This document shows, one piece after another, positions 40,598 to 48,518 of a DNA stretch of 64,000 nt; position 1 is the stretch's first letter, and each line of letters opens with the position of its first letter. The translations under genes and the position numbers were made by a program. Under the pieces are notes generated by a model. It ran no database searches. It was not told the DNA's origin and saw only the letters and a list, made by a program, of their open reading frames with translations. The stretch is taken from positions 19,479-83,478 of the forward strand of contig CAYILR010000014.1 in assembly GCA_964364175.1 (NCBI GenBank). Direction: 5' to 3'. The DNA comes from CAYILR01 sp964364175. Its GTDB lineage: Bacteria > Bdellovibrionota > UBA1018.

Positions 40598-41200
40598 ATG
40601 GGTCACGAGCCAATCACTACTCACTTGAAGGAGATTCGTACTCTCCTCTCTCTCCTCCGTAACGAAGTCGCTCTTTTTCAAGAGAGATATGATCAAACGC
40701 TCGCGGCCATCTCGCGGTTGGAGCGCCGGTCAGATCGAGATGATTTGACCGGTCTCCTCCGTCGAAATGCGTTTTTTGAACGCTGGAAAGAGGTATTAAA
40801 TGCGTGCGAAAAAATGGAAGAAAATTGTGGGCTACTGTTTGTGGACGTGGACCACTTTAAATCTATTAATGATACTCATGGCCACGCTGTGGGTGATGAA
40901 GTCTTGAAAGGTTTGGGAGTTTTGTTGAAGCAGTTTGAATCGCCCGATGTGTTCAGCGGTCGCTACGGAGGTGAAGAGTTCCTCGTTGCAGTGAAGGGTG
41001 ATGAGCAGAAAATCCGTGCGACCGCCGAGTGGATCCGGAAGCGGGTGGAGAACTCGCTGACTGGAGTGAAGCATACAGTCAGTGTGGGGGTGGCCAATGC
41101 GCGAGATGAAAAATATGATGCTCAACGTTTGTTGAAAAAGGCAGATCAGGCCCTCTACTGTGCAAAGAAGCGTGGGAGGAACCAAATCAAAGTTGCTTAG
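40598..41200 (+). CDS. GGDEF diguanylate cyclase
   Basis: 200 residues from ATG 40598, which has AAAGGAGG eight bases upstream; an ATG at 40562 is in frame but poorly placed. A short helical N-terminus (1-50, coiled-coil-like) precedes a complete GGDEF domain: DDLTGLLRR, FVDVDHFKSINDTHGH, and the active-site GGEEF (about 129-133), so it should make c-di-GMP. No separate sensor domain is seen and no clear RxxD inhibitory site stands five residues before GGEEF. The sigma-54-type promoter upstream suggests control by an NtrC-family activator, possibly the one encoded convergently next to it. Confidence 0.9.
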   Translation: MGHEPITTHLKEIRTLLSLLRNEVALFQERYDQTLAAISRLERRSDRDDLTGLLRRNAFFERWKEVLNACEKMEENCGLLFVDVDHFKSINDTHGHAVGDEVLKGLGVLLKQFESPDVFSGRYGGEEFLVAVKGDEQKIRATAEWIRKRVENSLTGVKHTVSVGVANARDEKYDAQRLLKKADQALYCAKKRGRNQIKVA

Positions 41201-41206
41201 GCGGCT

Positions 41207-41280
41207 GGATTTCGCTAAACGCGAAATCCAAGGCATGCTCGGCGCGTTAATTTGGCTCAGATTTCGCATTTAGCGAAATC
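41207..41280. terminator. two tandem hairpins with the same stem
   Basis: GGATTTCGC-TAAAC-GCGAAATCC (41207-41229) and GATTTCGC-ATTTA-GCGAAATC (41260-41280) share their stem sequence and can also cross-pair. They lie between the convergent GGDEF and NtrC-type genes and probably act as terminators, although no long T-run follows. Confidence 0.5.
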
Positions 41281-41285
41281 CAGCG

Positions 41286-42845
41286 TTAGGCAGCTTTTTT
41301 GTCTGCTGGAACGGCGGTATTCGCTGCTGGTTTGCGGTAGCCCTTGGCTTGGATTCCGTGTCGACGTAGGAGTCGCAGGAAGTTGCTGCGATCGATTTTT
41401 GCTTCTCTTGCGGCGTAGGTTACGTTGCCGTGATGTTTCTCGAGCAGTTTGCGGAGAAAGTCTGTCTCAAAAGATTGGGCGAGTTTTTTCTTCATCCGAG
41501 TGTAGTTCTCTGGGCTTCCAGTTCCTGTACCGCTGCTGTCTGGTCCCATGGAGGGGAGTCCCGAGCTTCCACCTCCCACGAGTTGCAAGCTCGGGACTCC
41601 CTTTACAGAGGGTGCCGTGGCTCTCAAAGGAATCGACAGCGTTCCAAGATCGATTGAGTAGTCCCCATCAAAAACCAGCGCCGCGCGTTCAATCAAGTTC
41701 AGCATTTCGCGGACGTTGCCGGGCCAGTTGTAATTCTGGATTCCGGTTTCGGCATCGGTCGAAAATCCTCGGAATCTTTTTCCTCGAGCTTTGAATGCGC
41801 GTTCGGCAAAGTGATTGGCCATCAAAATCATGTCTTGTTTGCGATCACGCAGAGGAGGCATGTCGATCACGACTTTGGCCAAGCGATGATAGAGGTCATC
41901 CCTGAATTCGCCGCGCGTGCATCGCATCTGGAGATCTGCATTGGTAGCAGCAATGATTCGTACATCCGATTGGGTGTCTGCTGTGGCTCCGACACGACGA
42001 AATGTTTTTTCCTGAAGAACACGGAGTAATTTAGACTGCAGCTTGACATCCATTTCTCCAATTTCATCCAGGAACAATGTCCCGCCTTTTGCGATTTCAA
42101 AGAGCCCTCTTTTCATGGATGTAGCTCCAGAGAACGATCCTTTTTCGTGCCCGAAAAGTTCGGATTCCAAAAGCTGTTCACTGAAATTCGCACAGTTGAC
42201 TGCAACCCAAGGGCCGCGGGCTCGTTTGGATCCGGCGTGCACCATTCGTGCGATGCCTTCTTTGCCTGTGCCGCTTTCTCCTAAAATTAAAACCGTGGGT
42301 TCTTCAGCTCCGCCGCGCATGGATTCGCGTCTGAGTACGGTCAGCCAATGATTGACGCCGCCCATAGCGGCGTCCTTGGAGACAAACCAAACGCTGTCCT
42401 CGGATTGTCCTTCCGCACGACTGACTCGGACTTGGAGTCGATCCATCAAGTCGCGATTCTCTCTTTCCAGCGCGCACTCACGAGCGCAGCGCTTGACGGA
42501 GTGGGAGAGTTCGTCGAGGTCAAAAGGTTTTTCAAGATAATCTGAGGCTCCGGCTTTGAGCGCTTTGACAGCAATTTCTTTTTCCCCATGGCCCGTGATG
42601 ACAATCACGCGCAGGGTGCTGTATTTTTCTTTCACAGCAGCGGTGAGAGCGATTCCGTCCCGACCCGGCATTTTGATGTCAGTGATCATGACGGAGGTCG
42701 TGGGGAAGTTCGACAAAAGAGTTTCAGCTTCATCGGCGCTCGATGCGACTTCGACATCGTAACCATCGCGTTCTAGGCGTCCTTTGAGCAATTTTCGGAT
42801 GGTGTCTTCGTCGTCCACAACGATTACTTTGCTTTTGGTATTCAT
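41286..42845 (-). CDS. NtrC-family response regulator, sigma-54 activator
   Basis: 519 residues. Receiver domain 1-120 with Asp11, Asp12, phospho-acceptor Asp56 and Lys107; AAA+ domain with Walker A GESGTGKE (189-196) and Walker B TLFLDEIG (256-263); Fis-type helix-turn-helix at the C-terminus (NVTYAAREAKIDRSNFLRLLRRHG). The sigma-54-contacting loop reads GSFSGA (236-241) rather than the usual GAFTGA, while the central Phe is kept. It is the last gene of an operon with a sensor kinase three bases upstream, its probable partner. It may control the GGDEF gene next to it. Family is firm. Confidence 0.92.
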   Translation of the reverse strand: MNTKSKVIVVDDEDTIRKLLKGRLERDGYDVEVASSADEAETLLSNFPTTSVMITDIKMPGRDGIALTAAVKEKYSTLRVIVITGHGEKEIAVKALKAGASDYLEKPFDLDELSHSVKRCARECALERENRDLMDRLQVRVSRAEGQSEDSVWFVSKDAAMGGVNHWLTVLRRESMRGGAEEPTVLILGESGTGKEGIARMVHAGSKRARGPWVAVNCANFSEQLLESELFGHEKGSFSGATSMKRGLFEIAKGGTLFLDEIGEMDVKLQSKLLRVLQEKTFRRVGATADTQSDVRIIAATNADLQMRCTRGEFRDDLYHRLAKVVIDMPPLRDRKQDMILMANHFAERAFKARGKRFRGFSTDAETGIQNYNWPGNVREMLNLIERAALVFDGDYSIDLGTLSIPLRATAPSVKGVPSLQLVGGGSSGLPSMGPDSSGTGTGSPENYTRMKKKLAQSFETDFLRKLLEKHHGNVTYAAREAKIDRSNFLRLLRRHGIQAKGYRKPAANTAVPADKKAA

Positions 42846-42848
42846 AGT

Positions 42849-44123
42849 CTAAGCGACCTCCCTAAAGTCCTTTGGTATTCGAATTTTAAACGTCGTTCCT
42901 TTGCCTAGTTCACTCTCGATCACGACCGAGGCATGCAGCTTGGTCAAAATGCCGTAACTCAAGCTCAGCCCCAGCCCCATGCCCTTGCCGACTTCTTTGG
43001 TGGTGAAAAATGGATTGAATATTTTTTGCCGGGTTTTCTCGTTCATTCCAGCTCCGTTATCGCTAAATAGAACTTCGATAAAATCTCCGTCCTTCTTGGC
43101 TTCGATCCGGATGATGCCCGAGCCGCGCCCTGTTTCTTCGATGGCGTCGCGGGCGTTGCTGATGAGGTTGATGAAGACTTGTTCGAGCTGGAGCGGATTG
43201 CCGTAGATAGCAGGAATGTCGTCTGCGAACTGGGTTTCGATTCGAATGCCGCGAGATGACAGTTGCCGGGAAAACATTTTAATAGATTCATTGACGCGCT
43301 GGTTGAGGTGAGTGAGCTCGTATTGCTCCACGGACTTGCGGGTGAAAGTCCTGAGATAATCAATGATGGTCGCCATCTTGTCCACGTTGCTGACGACTTC
43401 TTTGAGATAGGTTTCGATGTCAGATGCATTCGTGCAATCGGGGCGCAGGGCAGGGGCGATGAGGCTTTGCAGCTCTTGAGCATAGCCGCGAATTCCTTGC
43501 AATGGTTGGTTCAGCTCGTGAGCAATCCCTGCTGCAAGTTCTCCGAGAGCTGCCATTTTGCCCGCTTGCACCAGAGTTTGCTGCATGGCCTGGAGCTCAG
43601 CGTTTTTGCGCTCCAGTTCCAGGTAAGCATCCTTGAGTTCGGTGTGCTTGGTGATCAGCTCGCGATCCATTTTTTTCTTTTCAGTCACATTGCGAAGGAC
43701 GGCGAGGGCGAGTTTTGCAGAGGAATCACTGCCTTCGACCCAGCGTACGGTCAGTTCTGCCAAGCTCACATAGTCATCGTTTCGCTTGATCGCGATGTCT
43801 TCGTAGGTTCCCGGGGTTTTGAACATTTCAAAGGTCAGAGGCCGGCTGCGCTCGGGGACTCGAGAATTATTTGTGTTGGGAATGAGGACTTCGATTGAGG
43901 ATCCAATCAATTCAGATTTTAGATAGCCCGTGAGTTCTTCAGCAGCCTGATTGGCAGAATCGATTTTTCCGTTCTCTGTGACCGCAAGAATGGCATCGGA
44001 TGCTTGGTCAAAGAGGACCTGATATTTGTTTTTGAATGAAGCTACCTCTCGTATGGGTATGATTGCGGCCTGCGTAGTCACGGGAGCGGTAGCTGATTTT
44101 TTGTGCTTCATTTCTGATTTCAT
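42849..44123 (-). CDS. PAS-domain sensor histidine kinase
   Basis: 424 residues, no membrane segments, so a cytosolic sensor. A PAS domain (about 30-150; DQASDAILAVTENGKIDSANQAAEELTGY) is followed by a coiled coil (155-190), a HisKA dimerisation helix with phospho-acceptor His202 in AAGIAHELNQPLQG, and a HATPase domain with NLISNARDAI, DNGAGM and GLGLSLSYGI. It most likely phosphorylates the NtrC-type regulator encoded three bases downstream. An HDOD protein gene precedes it by three bases. The signal sensed by the PAS domain is unknown. Confidence 0.92.
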   Translation of the reverse strand: MKSEMKHKKSATAPVTTQAAIIPIREVASFKNKYQVLFDQASDAILAVTENGKIDSANQAAEELTGYLKSELIGSSIEVLIPNTNNSRVPERSRPLTFEMFKTPGTYEDIAIKRNDDYVSLAELTVRWVEGSDSSAKLALAVLRNVTEKKKMDRELITKHTELKDAYLELERKNAELQAMQQTLVQAGKMAALGELAAGIAHELNQPLQGIRGYAQELQSLIAPALRPDCTNASDIETYLKEVVSNVDKMATIIDYLRTFTRKSVEQYELTHLNQRVNESIKMFSRQLSSRGIRIETQFADDIPAIYGNPLQLEQVFINLISNARDAIEETGRGSGIIRIEAKKDGDFIEVLFSDNGAGMNEKTRQKIFNPFFTTKEVGKGMGLGLSLSYGILTKLHASVVIESELGKGTTFKIRIPKDFREVA

Positions 44124-44126
44124 TTT

Positions 44127-45020
44127 TTACCTGTACGCACTCAAAAAAGCGGACGCCTTGTCCATGTCCTTTTCCATTTGTTTTTCTATTTCTTTTACGT
44201 CGTCTTCAGTCATTTTCATGGGAGCCAACATGTCTTCGGTGATCTGTCCGTCGGAGCAATCCCCTGAGTGACCAAATTTGTTTTTTACACAAATTGCGTT
44301 GGCCAATCGGACCGTATGAACGACGGGTTTGACAGAAGGCAAAATGCTGCTCATCTGGGTCACATCAAAGTGGTGGTAGCGAATCGCCATACGGATGGAT
44401 TGCGGCAGTCCCCACTTGATCGCGATCAGTTCGCCCAAGTAAGAATGAGAGGGCATTTCCCACTCTTTTTCGACGTCGACAAAGCTGCAGTTTTTGTTTT
44501 TTGTTTCTTCGTAGATCGCCAATAGCATCGTGCGATCGACTTCGTGCAAGCCGAGTTTCCCGATGTCATGCAAGAGGCCGCAGGTAAAGGCTTCTTCAGG
44601 CTTGGGGTATTTGATTCGCTTGGCCAGCATCTCGCTGCAGATCGCAGTTCCCAGGGCATGTCTCCAGAACTCATTCATCGAGAACCCATTGACTTGCTTG
44701 TCTTCGAAGACAGAAAAAACCGAAACGCCCAAGACAAGCTGAGCTAGTGTGTTGAAACCCAAGAACGCCAGAGCGCGCTGCACATCAGTGACGCCGCCTG
44801 GGATGGAGTAGTAGGAGGAGTTCACCAGGCGCAGGACTTTTGCCGTAAGAACTTGGTCTTTTTTGAGAACTTCAGCAATCTGAGCCCCCGTAGAATTGGG
44901 GTTGTTGATCAGGTCGTTCACGCGAATAGCAACCACAGGAAGCGTAGGAATGTCCTTGAGCTTCGTGATTAAGTCAGTGTAATCCGCGTGAGTTTTCGTT
45001 TTCCTGACCGCAGTCGGCAT
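44127..45020 (-). CDS. HDOD-domain signalling protein
   Basis: 297 residues. The HDOD domain covers about 15-215: LPVVAIRVNDLINNP, VLTAKVLRLVNSSYYS, VQRALAFLGFNTLAQLVLG, and the degenerate HD-like site FTCGLLHDIGKLGL, where the HD pair is retained. HDOD proteins link to chemotaxis, c-di-GMP and stress signalling but usually lack phosphodiesterase activity. It heads the operon with the sensor kinase and NtrC-type regulator, so it probably modulates that pathway. A TGTCC-TATC-GGACA dyad lies 19 bases before the start codon. Confidence 0.85.
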   Translation of the reverse strand: MPTAVRKTKTHADYTDLITKLKDIPTLPVVAIRVNDLINNPNSTGAQIAEVLKKDQVLTAKVLRLVNSSYYSIPGGVTDVQRALAFLGFNTLAQLVLGVSVFSVFEDKQVNGFSMNEFWRHALGTAICSEMLAKRIKYPKPEEAFTCGLLHDIGKLGLHEVDRTMLLAIYEETKNKNCSFVDVEKEWEMPSHSYLGELIAIKWGLPQSIRMAIRYHHFDVTQMSSILPSVKPVVHTVRLANAICVKNKFGHSGDCSDGQITEDMLAPMKMTEDDVKEIEKQMEKDMDKASAFLSAYR

Positions 45021-45219
45021 CTTTTACCTATCCCCAGATGTCCTATCGGACACATAGCAGAGGACGTTGAGGCTTTTTTGATTTCGTTGAAAAAAACAGC
45101 TTATTGTAATTCATTAAATATTAACAGTATTCGTAACTGATTGATTTTATAAATATTATTAGCGAACAAATAAATTGATTAATTTAGTACAATATAAGAC
45201 AATCGAGAGTGAAGGATTT

Positions 45220-45300
45220 ATGAGGAACGTATACCTGAGATTTCACACGAGCTGGCTTGCTTGTAGTGCTTTAGCACTGAGTGCGACCCGCGATCGATGA
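45220..45300 (+). pseudogene. detached signal-peptide start of the tail-fibre-like protein
   Basis: ATG 45220, with GAAGGA before it, encodes MRNVYLRFHTSWLACSALALSA and stops at 45300. This is a normal export signal, but the long downstream protein is in another frame. One extra base near 45280-45295 would explain the break. Without correction the downstream protein has no export signal and no ribosome-binding site. Confidence 0.6.
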
Positions 45301-46564
45301 CAATGGACTCACCTCTGAAACCAGCAGCAGCGAGTTGGTGGATGATTCGGTGACAACAACAAAAATTAAGGATGGAGCTGTGACTCCTGCTAAACTATCC
45401 CAGGCGTATCTCCCGCTCGCAGGTGGAACGATGAGTGGCGCACTCGTTCTTTCAGGCGCTCCTTCAGCGGCACTTCATGCCACGACCAAAACGTATGTGG
45501 ATAGCTCTCTGGGTGGGTACTCCATCAGTGCACTCAGCTCCATCACGAACGGACAAGTTTTGGCTTGGAATAGCACAACCTCCCAATGGGAGCCCGCAAC
45601 AGTGGCAGGGGGGGGAGCTTCAACCAGTATCATTGGCAAAACCATCGATACCACTGCTCCCACCACGACGGGGCAGACCTTGACCTACAATTCCGGCACG
45701 GGGAAATGGGAGGTCGGAAGCGTTTCGGGATCTTACATTTCAGGGGGAACATTCGGAGCCGTGAATGGTTCCGCTCTCACCAGTTTGAACGGCAGCAACG
45801 TTGCCAGCGGCACTGTTCCCGTTGCCTACGGAGGAACCGGGACTGCCACGGGCTCCATCACAGGAACGGGCGCTCTGACTTTCACTGCCGGTGGTGCTAA
45901 CTCCAACGTCAACTTAGCTCCCACAGGAACGGGCACGGTCGATGCGGCTTCCAAAAGAATCACCAATCTCGCCACTCCTACTGCTAGCACAGATGCATCC
46001 ACCAAAGGTTATGTAGACGCTGCAAGCGCAACCGTTGCGCCAGACGCAGTTTTTAGCATCACTTCTATCGCTGGTTTGTATAATAATCTGATCGCAACAA
46101 TTACCCCGTCTCTGGACTATACGGAAGTTTGTTTCAAAAGTGGCGTAACAAAATATGACATCCACGCTGGCGGAGAGGCCACCACGGCTGCAGCTAGTGT
46201 GGGCGGATCGGGCGGCGTAGGCAGCAATGACTGTGTACCTGGAGATGTGGGGTTCATTATTGAAAGGGACGAAAGGGTCACTCAGCAATGGCATTTAGCT
46301 AAAGAAATTTGTGTGCAAAACAATATGCGTCTCCCTGAACCCTTTGAGTGGAAGTTGGCATGCACCTACTCAGCGACTTGGAGCATGATTAATATGACCG
46401 GTGCCCAAGAGTGGGCGAGCAATCACCCTGATACTTTTTATGAAGCTGCTCACTACACCGGGGTTGTTTCTTTTGGAGCTACGGGATGTAATTATAGTGC
46501 ACACGGTTATCTGGGGAGTACCAGCAGCGATATCAGTACTTCTCCATTTCGATGTGTGCGCTAG
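45281..46564 (+). CDS. tail-fibre-like repeat adhesin, frameshifted at the N-terminus
   Basis: 427 residues as read from GTG 45281, which has no ribosome-binding site. The repeats are those of phage tail fibres and Bdellovibrio-type surface fibres: IKDGAVTPAKL, LPLAGGTMSGALVLSGAP, TKTYVDSS, VAYGGTGTA, NLAPTGTGTVDAASKRI, and STKGYVDAAS. The C-terminal 150 residues contain several Cys and an FIIERDERVTQQWHLAKEICVQNNMRLPEPFEWKLAC-like core resembling formylglycine/lectin-type C-terminal domains. A G7 run lies at 45608-45614. It is probably an exported surface adhesin when the frame is intact. Confidence 0.7.
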   Translation: MRPAIDDNGLTSETSSSELVDDSVTTTKIKDGAVTPAKLSQAYLPLAGGTMSGALVLSGAPSAALHATTKTYVDSSLGGYSISALSSITNGQVLAWNSTTSQWEPATVAGGGASTSIIGKTIDTTAPTTTGQTLTYNSGTGKWEVGSVSGSYISGGTFGAVNGSALTSLNGSNVASGTVPVAYGGTGTATGSITGTGALTFTAGGANSNVNLAPTGTGTVDAASKRITNLATPTASTDASTKGYVDAASATVAPDAVFSITSIAGLYNNLIATITPSLDYTEVCFKSGVTKYDIHAGGEATTAAASVGGSGGVGSNDCVPGDVGFIIERDERVTQQWHLAKEICVQNNMRLPEPFEWKLACTYSATWSMINMTGAQEWASNHPDTFYEAAHYTGVVSFGATGCNYSAHGYLGSTSSDISTSPFRCVR

Positions 46565-46586
46565 CAGACTAGCACCCCACAAACAA

Positions 46587-46622
46587 TAAAGGATCCGAAG
46601 GAGCAAGCCTTAGGATCCTTTA
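46587..46622. terminator. bidirectional intrinsic terminator
   Basis: TAAAGGATCC (46587-46596) pairs with GGATCCTTTA (46613-46622), with an inner AAGG/CCTT extension. It separates the convergent tail-fibre and adenosine deaminase genes. Confidence 0.85.
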
Positions 46623-46646
46623 TCGCCACGGGGCCCATAGGTGTGT

Positions 46647-46656
46647 GGGGGGGGGG
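46647..46656. repeat. G10 homopolymer in an intergenic region
   Basis: Ten consecutive G on the plus strand, 93 bases beyond the adenosine deaminase stop and after the terminator. Long G-tracts are slippage-prone. It does not lie in a promoter that I can recognise. Confidence 0.8.
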
Positions 46657-46748
46657 AAATGGGGACCCGTGAAGCATGATTGTGGAGCGCTTATATCTGG
46701 ATATTTTCGAAAGATCAATAGAAAAATGAAAGTTAAATGCTAAAAAAA

Positions 46749-47705
46749 TCAAATCTCCCGGGCGTGCCCTAGAAAACTCGCTTTTTCTGCAAATTCAAAG
46801 CACATTTTCACGTCCTCGGCGGTTAGGCCCATCCTTTTTTGGCTGATTTCGACCTCTCCCGGCAGTGTTACAGCGAAAATCCCCGGGTCGTCGGTGTTGA
46901 TCGTCGCTCGAACCCCGAGCCGCAGCAGCTCCTTCAGAGGGTGTTTTTCCAGGGTAGGGACGCATTGGGTGATCCAGTTGCTGGTGGGGCAGACTTCGAG
47001 GGTGACCTGGCGTTTGAGCAGCTCCGTAATCAACTTTGGGTCCTGAAGGGCAGCAATTCCATGTCCGATCCTTTCAGCCCCCAGATCGTCGATTGCTTCC
47101 CAAATATTTTCAGGCCCACAGGATTCTCCAGCGTGTACCGTAATCCGGGCCCCAGCTTTTTTGGCCTTCTGAAAAGAAGACCTAAAAAGACGACAAGGAA
47201 AGTCTTTTTCGTTACCCGCCAAATCTAAACCCACAAACGAGTTCCGATTTTGCGAAAAAAAATCGACCGTTTTTTCAACCGAATCGATTCCAAAATCTCG
47301 GCTTCCAATGCAAATCAAACCCACCTGGATTTGGGGATATTGAATGAGAGCGCGGGCAATTCCTTTTTCGAAGTGAAGTAGGATCTCCTCCCAAGAAAGA
47401 GAGCTTTTTTCACAAGCCCATGCAGGAGAAAATCGAAGCTCCACTTTACGAATTCCCTCATTCCAACAATCTTCGACGGCTTCGAAAGCCAGGCGTTCCA
47501 GAAAATCCCGACGCACCAGGACTCTTTGGAAAAACTCAAAACGAGTGAGAACGTCCTCGAGAGATTGCCCCGGAGTGGTGATCAGAATTCGATTTCGAAA
47601 ACTTTCAAGAGAAGTGCTTTGCCCCTCGATCCCGAGAATCTGAGCGAGCTCCAGCAAAGTCGAGATTCGTGCAGAAACATCCAGGTGACGGTGAAGCTCA
47701 ATCAT
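46749..47705 (-). CDS. add: adenosine/adenine deaminase family protein
   Basis: 318 residues with all metal and catalytic signatures of adenosine deaminase: HRHLD at residues 4-8, VHAGES (substrate and zinc His), RIGHG, EVCPTSN, and NTDDPGIF. It deaminates adenosine (or adenine) in purine salvage and is cytosolic. It is slightly shorter than typical ADA (about 330-350). It follows the FabI gene by four bases in a minus-strand run, perhaps by chance rather than function. Choosing between adenosine and adenine as substrate is not possible by eye. Confidence 0.88.
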   Translation of the reverse strand: MIELHRHLDVSARISTLLELAQILGIEGQSTSLESFRNRILITTPGQSLEDVLTRFEFFQRVLVRRDFLERLAFEAVEDCWNEGIRKVELRFSPAWACEKSSLSWEEILLHFEKGIARALIQYPQIQVGLICIGSRDFGIDSVEKTVDFFSQNRNSFVGLDLAGNEKDFPCRLFRSSFQKAKKAGARITVHAGESCGPENIWEAIDDLGAERIGHGIAALQDPKLITELLKRQVTLEVCPTSNWITQCVPTLEKHPLKELLRLGVRATINTDDPGIFAVTLPGEVEISQKRMGLTAEDVKMCFEFAEKASFLGHAREI

Positions 47706-47709
47706 AGCG

Positions 47710-48489
47710 TCAAGCGCCCATGATGTGAGCGCCGCTGTCCACGTATAGGGTGGATCCAGTGATGTGTTTGCCGCCGGGTCCGCACAGAAACGCAGCGAGG
47801 TCGCCCACGTCTTCCGCCGAGATATTTTCCTTGAGCGGATTTTTCTGCTCCGCCATCGCCAGCATGTCTCGAAATCCCTTGATTCCCGCAGCAGCCAAAG
47901 TTTTCACAGGCCCAGCTGAAATCGCATTCACGCGGATTTTTTTCGGCCCCAAATCGTGTGCCAAGTAACGAACGGATGCCTCGAGAGCAGCCTTGGCGAC
48001 ACCCATGACATTGTAGTTAGGAATCACTTTCACAGCGCCGTAGTAAGAAAGGGTGAGAACCGTGCCACCACCTCGTCCTTCCATTAGAGGTTCCGCCAAC
48101 CGAGTCATAGGAAGCAGAGAATACGCGCTGATATCCAGCGCAACCCGGAATCCTTCGCGCGAGGTTTCGACAAAACGTTTGTCCAGGTCTTCTCGATTAG
48201 CAAAAGCAACGGCGTGAATCAAAATATCCAGAACGCCCCATTTTTCCTTCACAGCAGCGAATGTGCTTTCGATATCGCTGTCGCGAGCCACATCGCAGGG
48301 GAGAATCAGAGGCGCCCCCAGACTCTCAGCCAGCGGTCGCATGCGTTTTTCGATCGCCTCGTTTGGGTAGGTGAAGGCTAACTCTGCGCCGCCTTCTGAC
48401 AGGCGTTGCGCGATCGCCCAAGCCAGGGATCTTTCGTTGGCAAGTCCAAAAATCAGCGCCTTTTTACCTTCAAAAATTTTTGTGCTCAT
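47710..48489 (-). CDS. fabI: enoyl-[acyl-carrier-protein] reductase (NADH) FabI
   Basis: 259 residues of an atypical short-chain dehydrogenase: nucleotide motif GLANERSLAWAIA (FabI-type, replacing GxxxGxG), DxL-type middle, and the catalytic Tyr and Lys in SYYGAVKVIPNYNVMGVAKAALE, then GPVKTLAA and a C-terminal HITGSTLYVDSG. It carries out the last step of each cycle of fatty acid elongation. The gene lies between adenosine deaminase and the large outer-membrane fusion. The length is normal and the motifs are intact, so function is confident. Confidence 0.95.
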   Translation of the reverse strand: MSTKIFEGKKALIFGLANERSLAWAIAQRLSEGGAELAFTYPNEAIEKRMRPLAESLGAPLILPCDVARDSDIESTFAAVKEKWGVLDILIHAVAFANREDLDKRFVETSREGFRVALDISAYSLLPMTRLAEPLMEGRGGGTVLTLSYYGAVKVIPNYNVMGVAKAALEASVRYLAHDLGPKKIRVNAISAGPVKTLAAAGIKGFRDMLAMAEQKNPLKENISAEDVGDLAAFLCGPGGKHITGSTLYVDSGAHIMGA

Positions 48490-48518
48490 CCCCCAAGAGC
48501 TATCAAATTCTGGCGGAC

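Noticed and set aside
45039..45052. TGTCC-TATC-GGACA dyad before the HDOD gene as a terminator
   Set aside because: No T-run, and it lies in the leader just before the start codon; it may be regulatory but evidence is thin.
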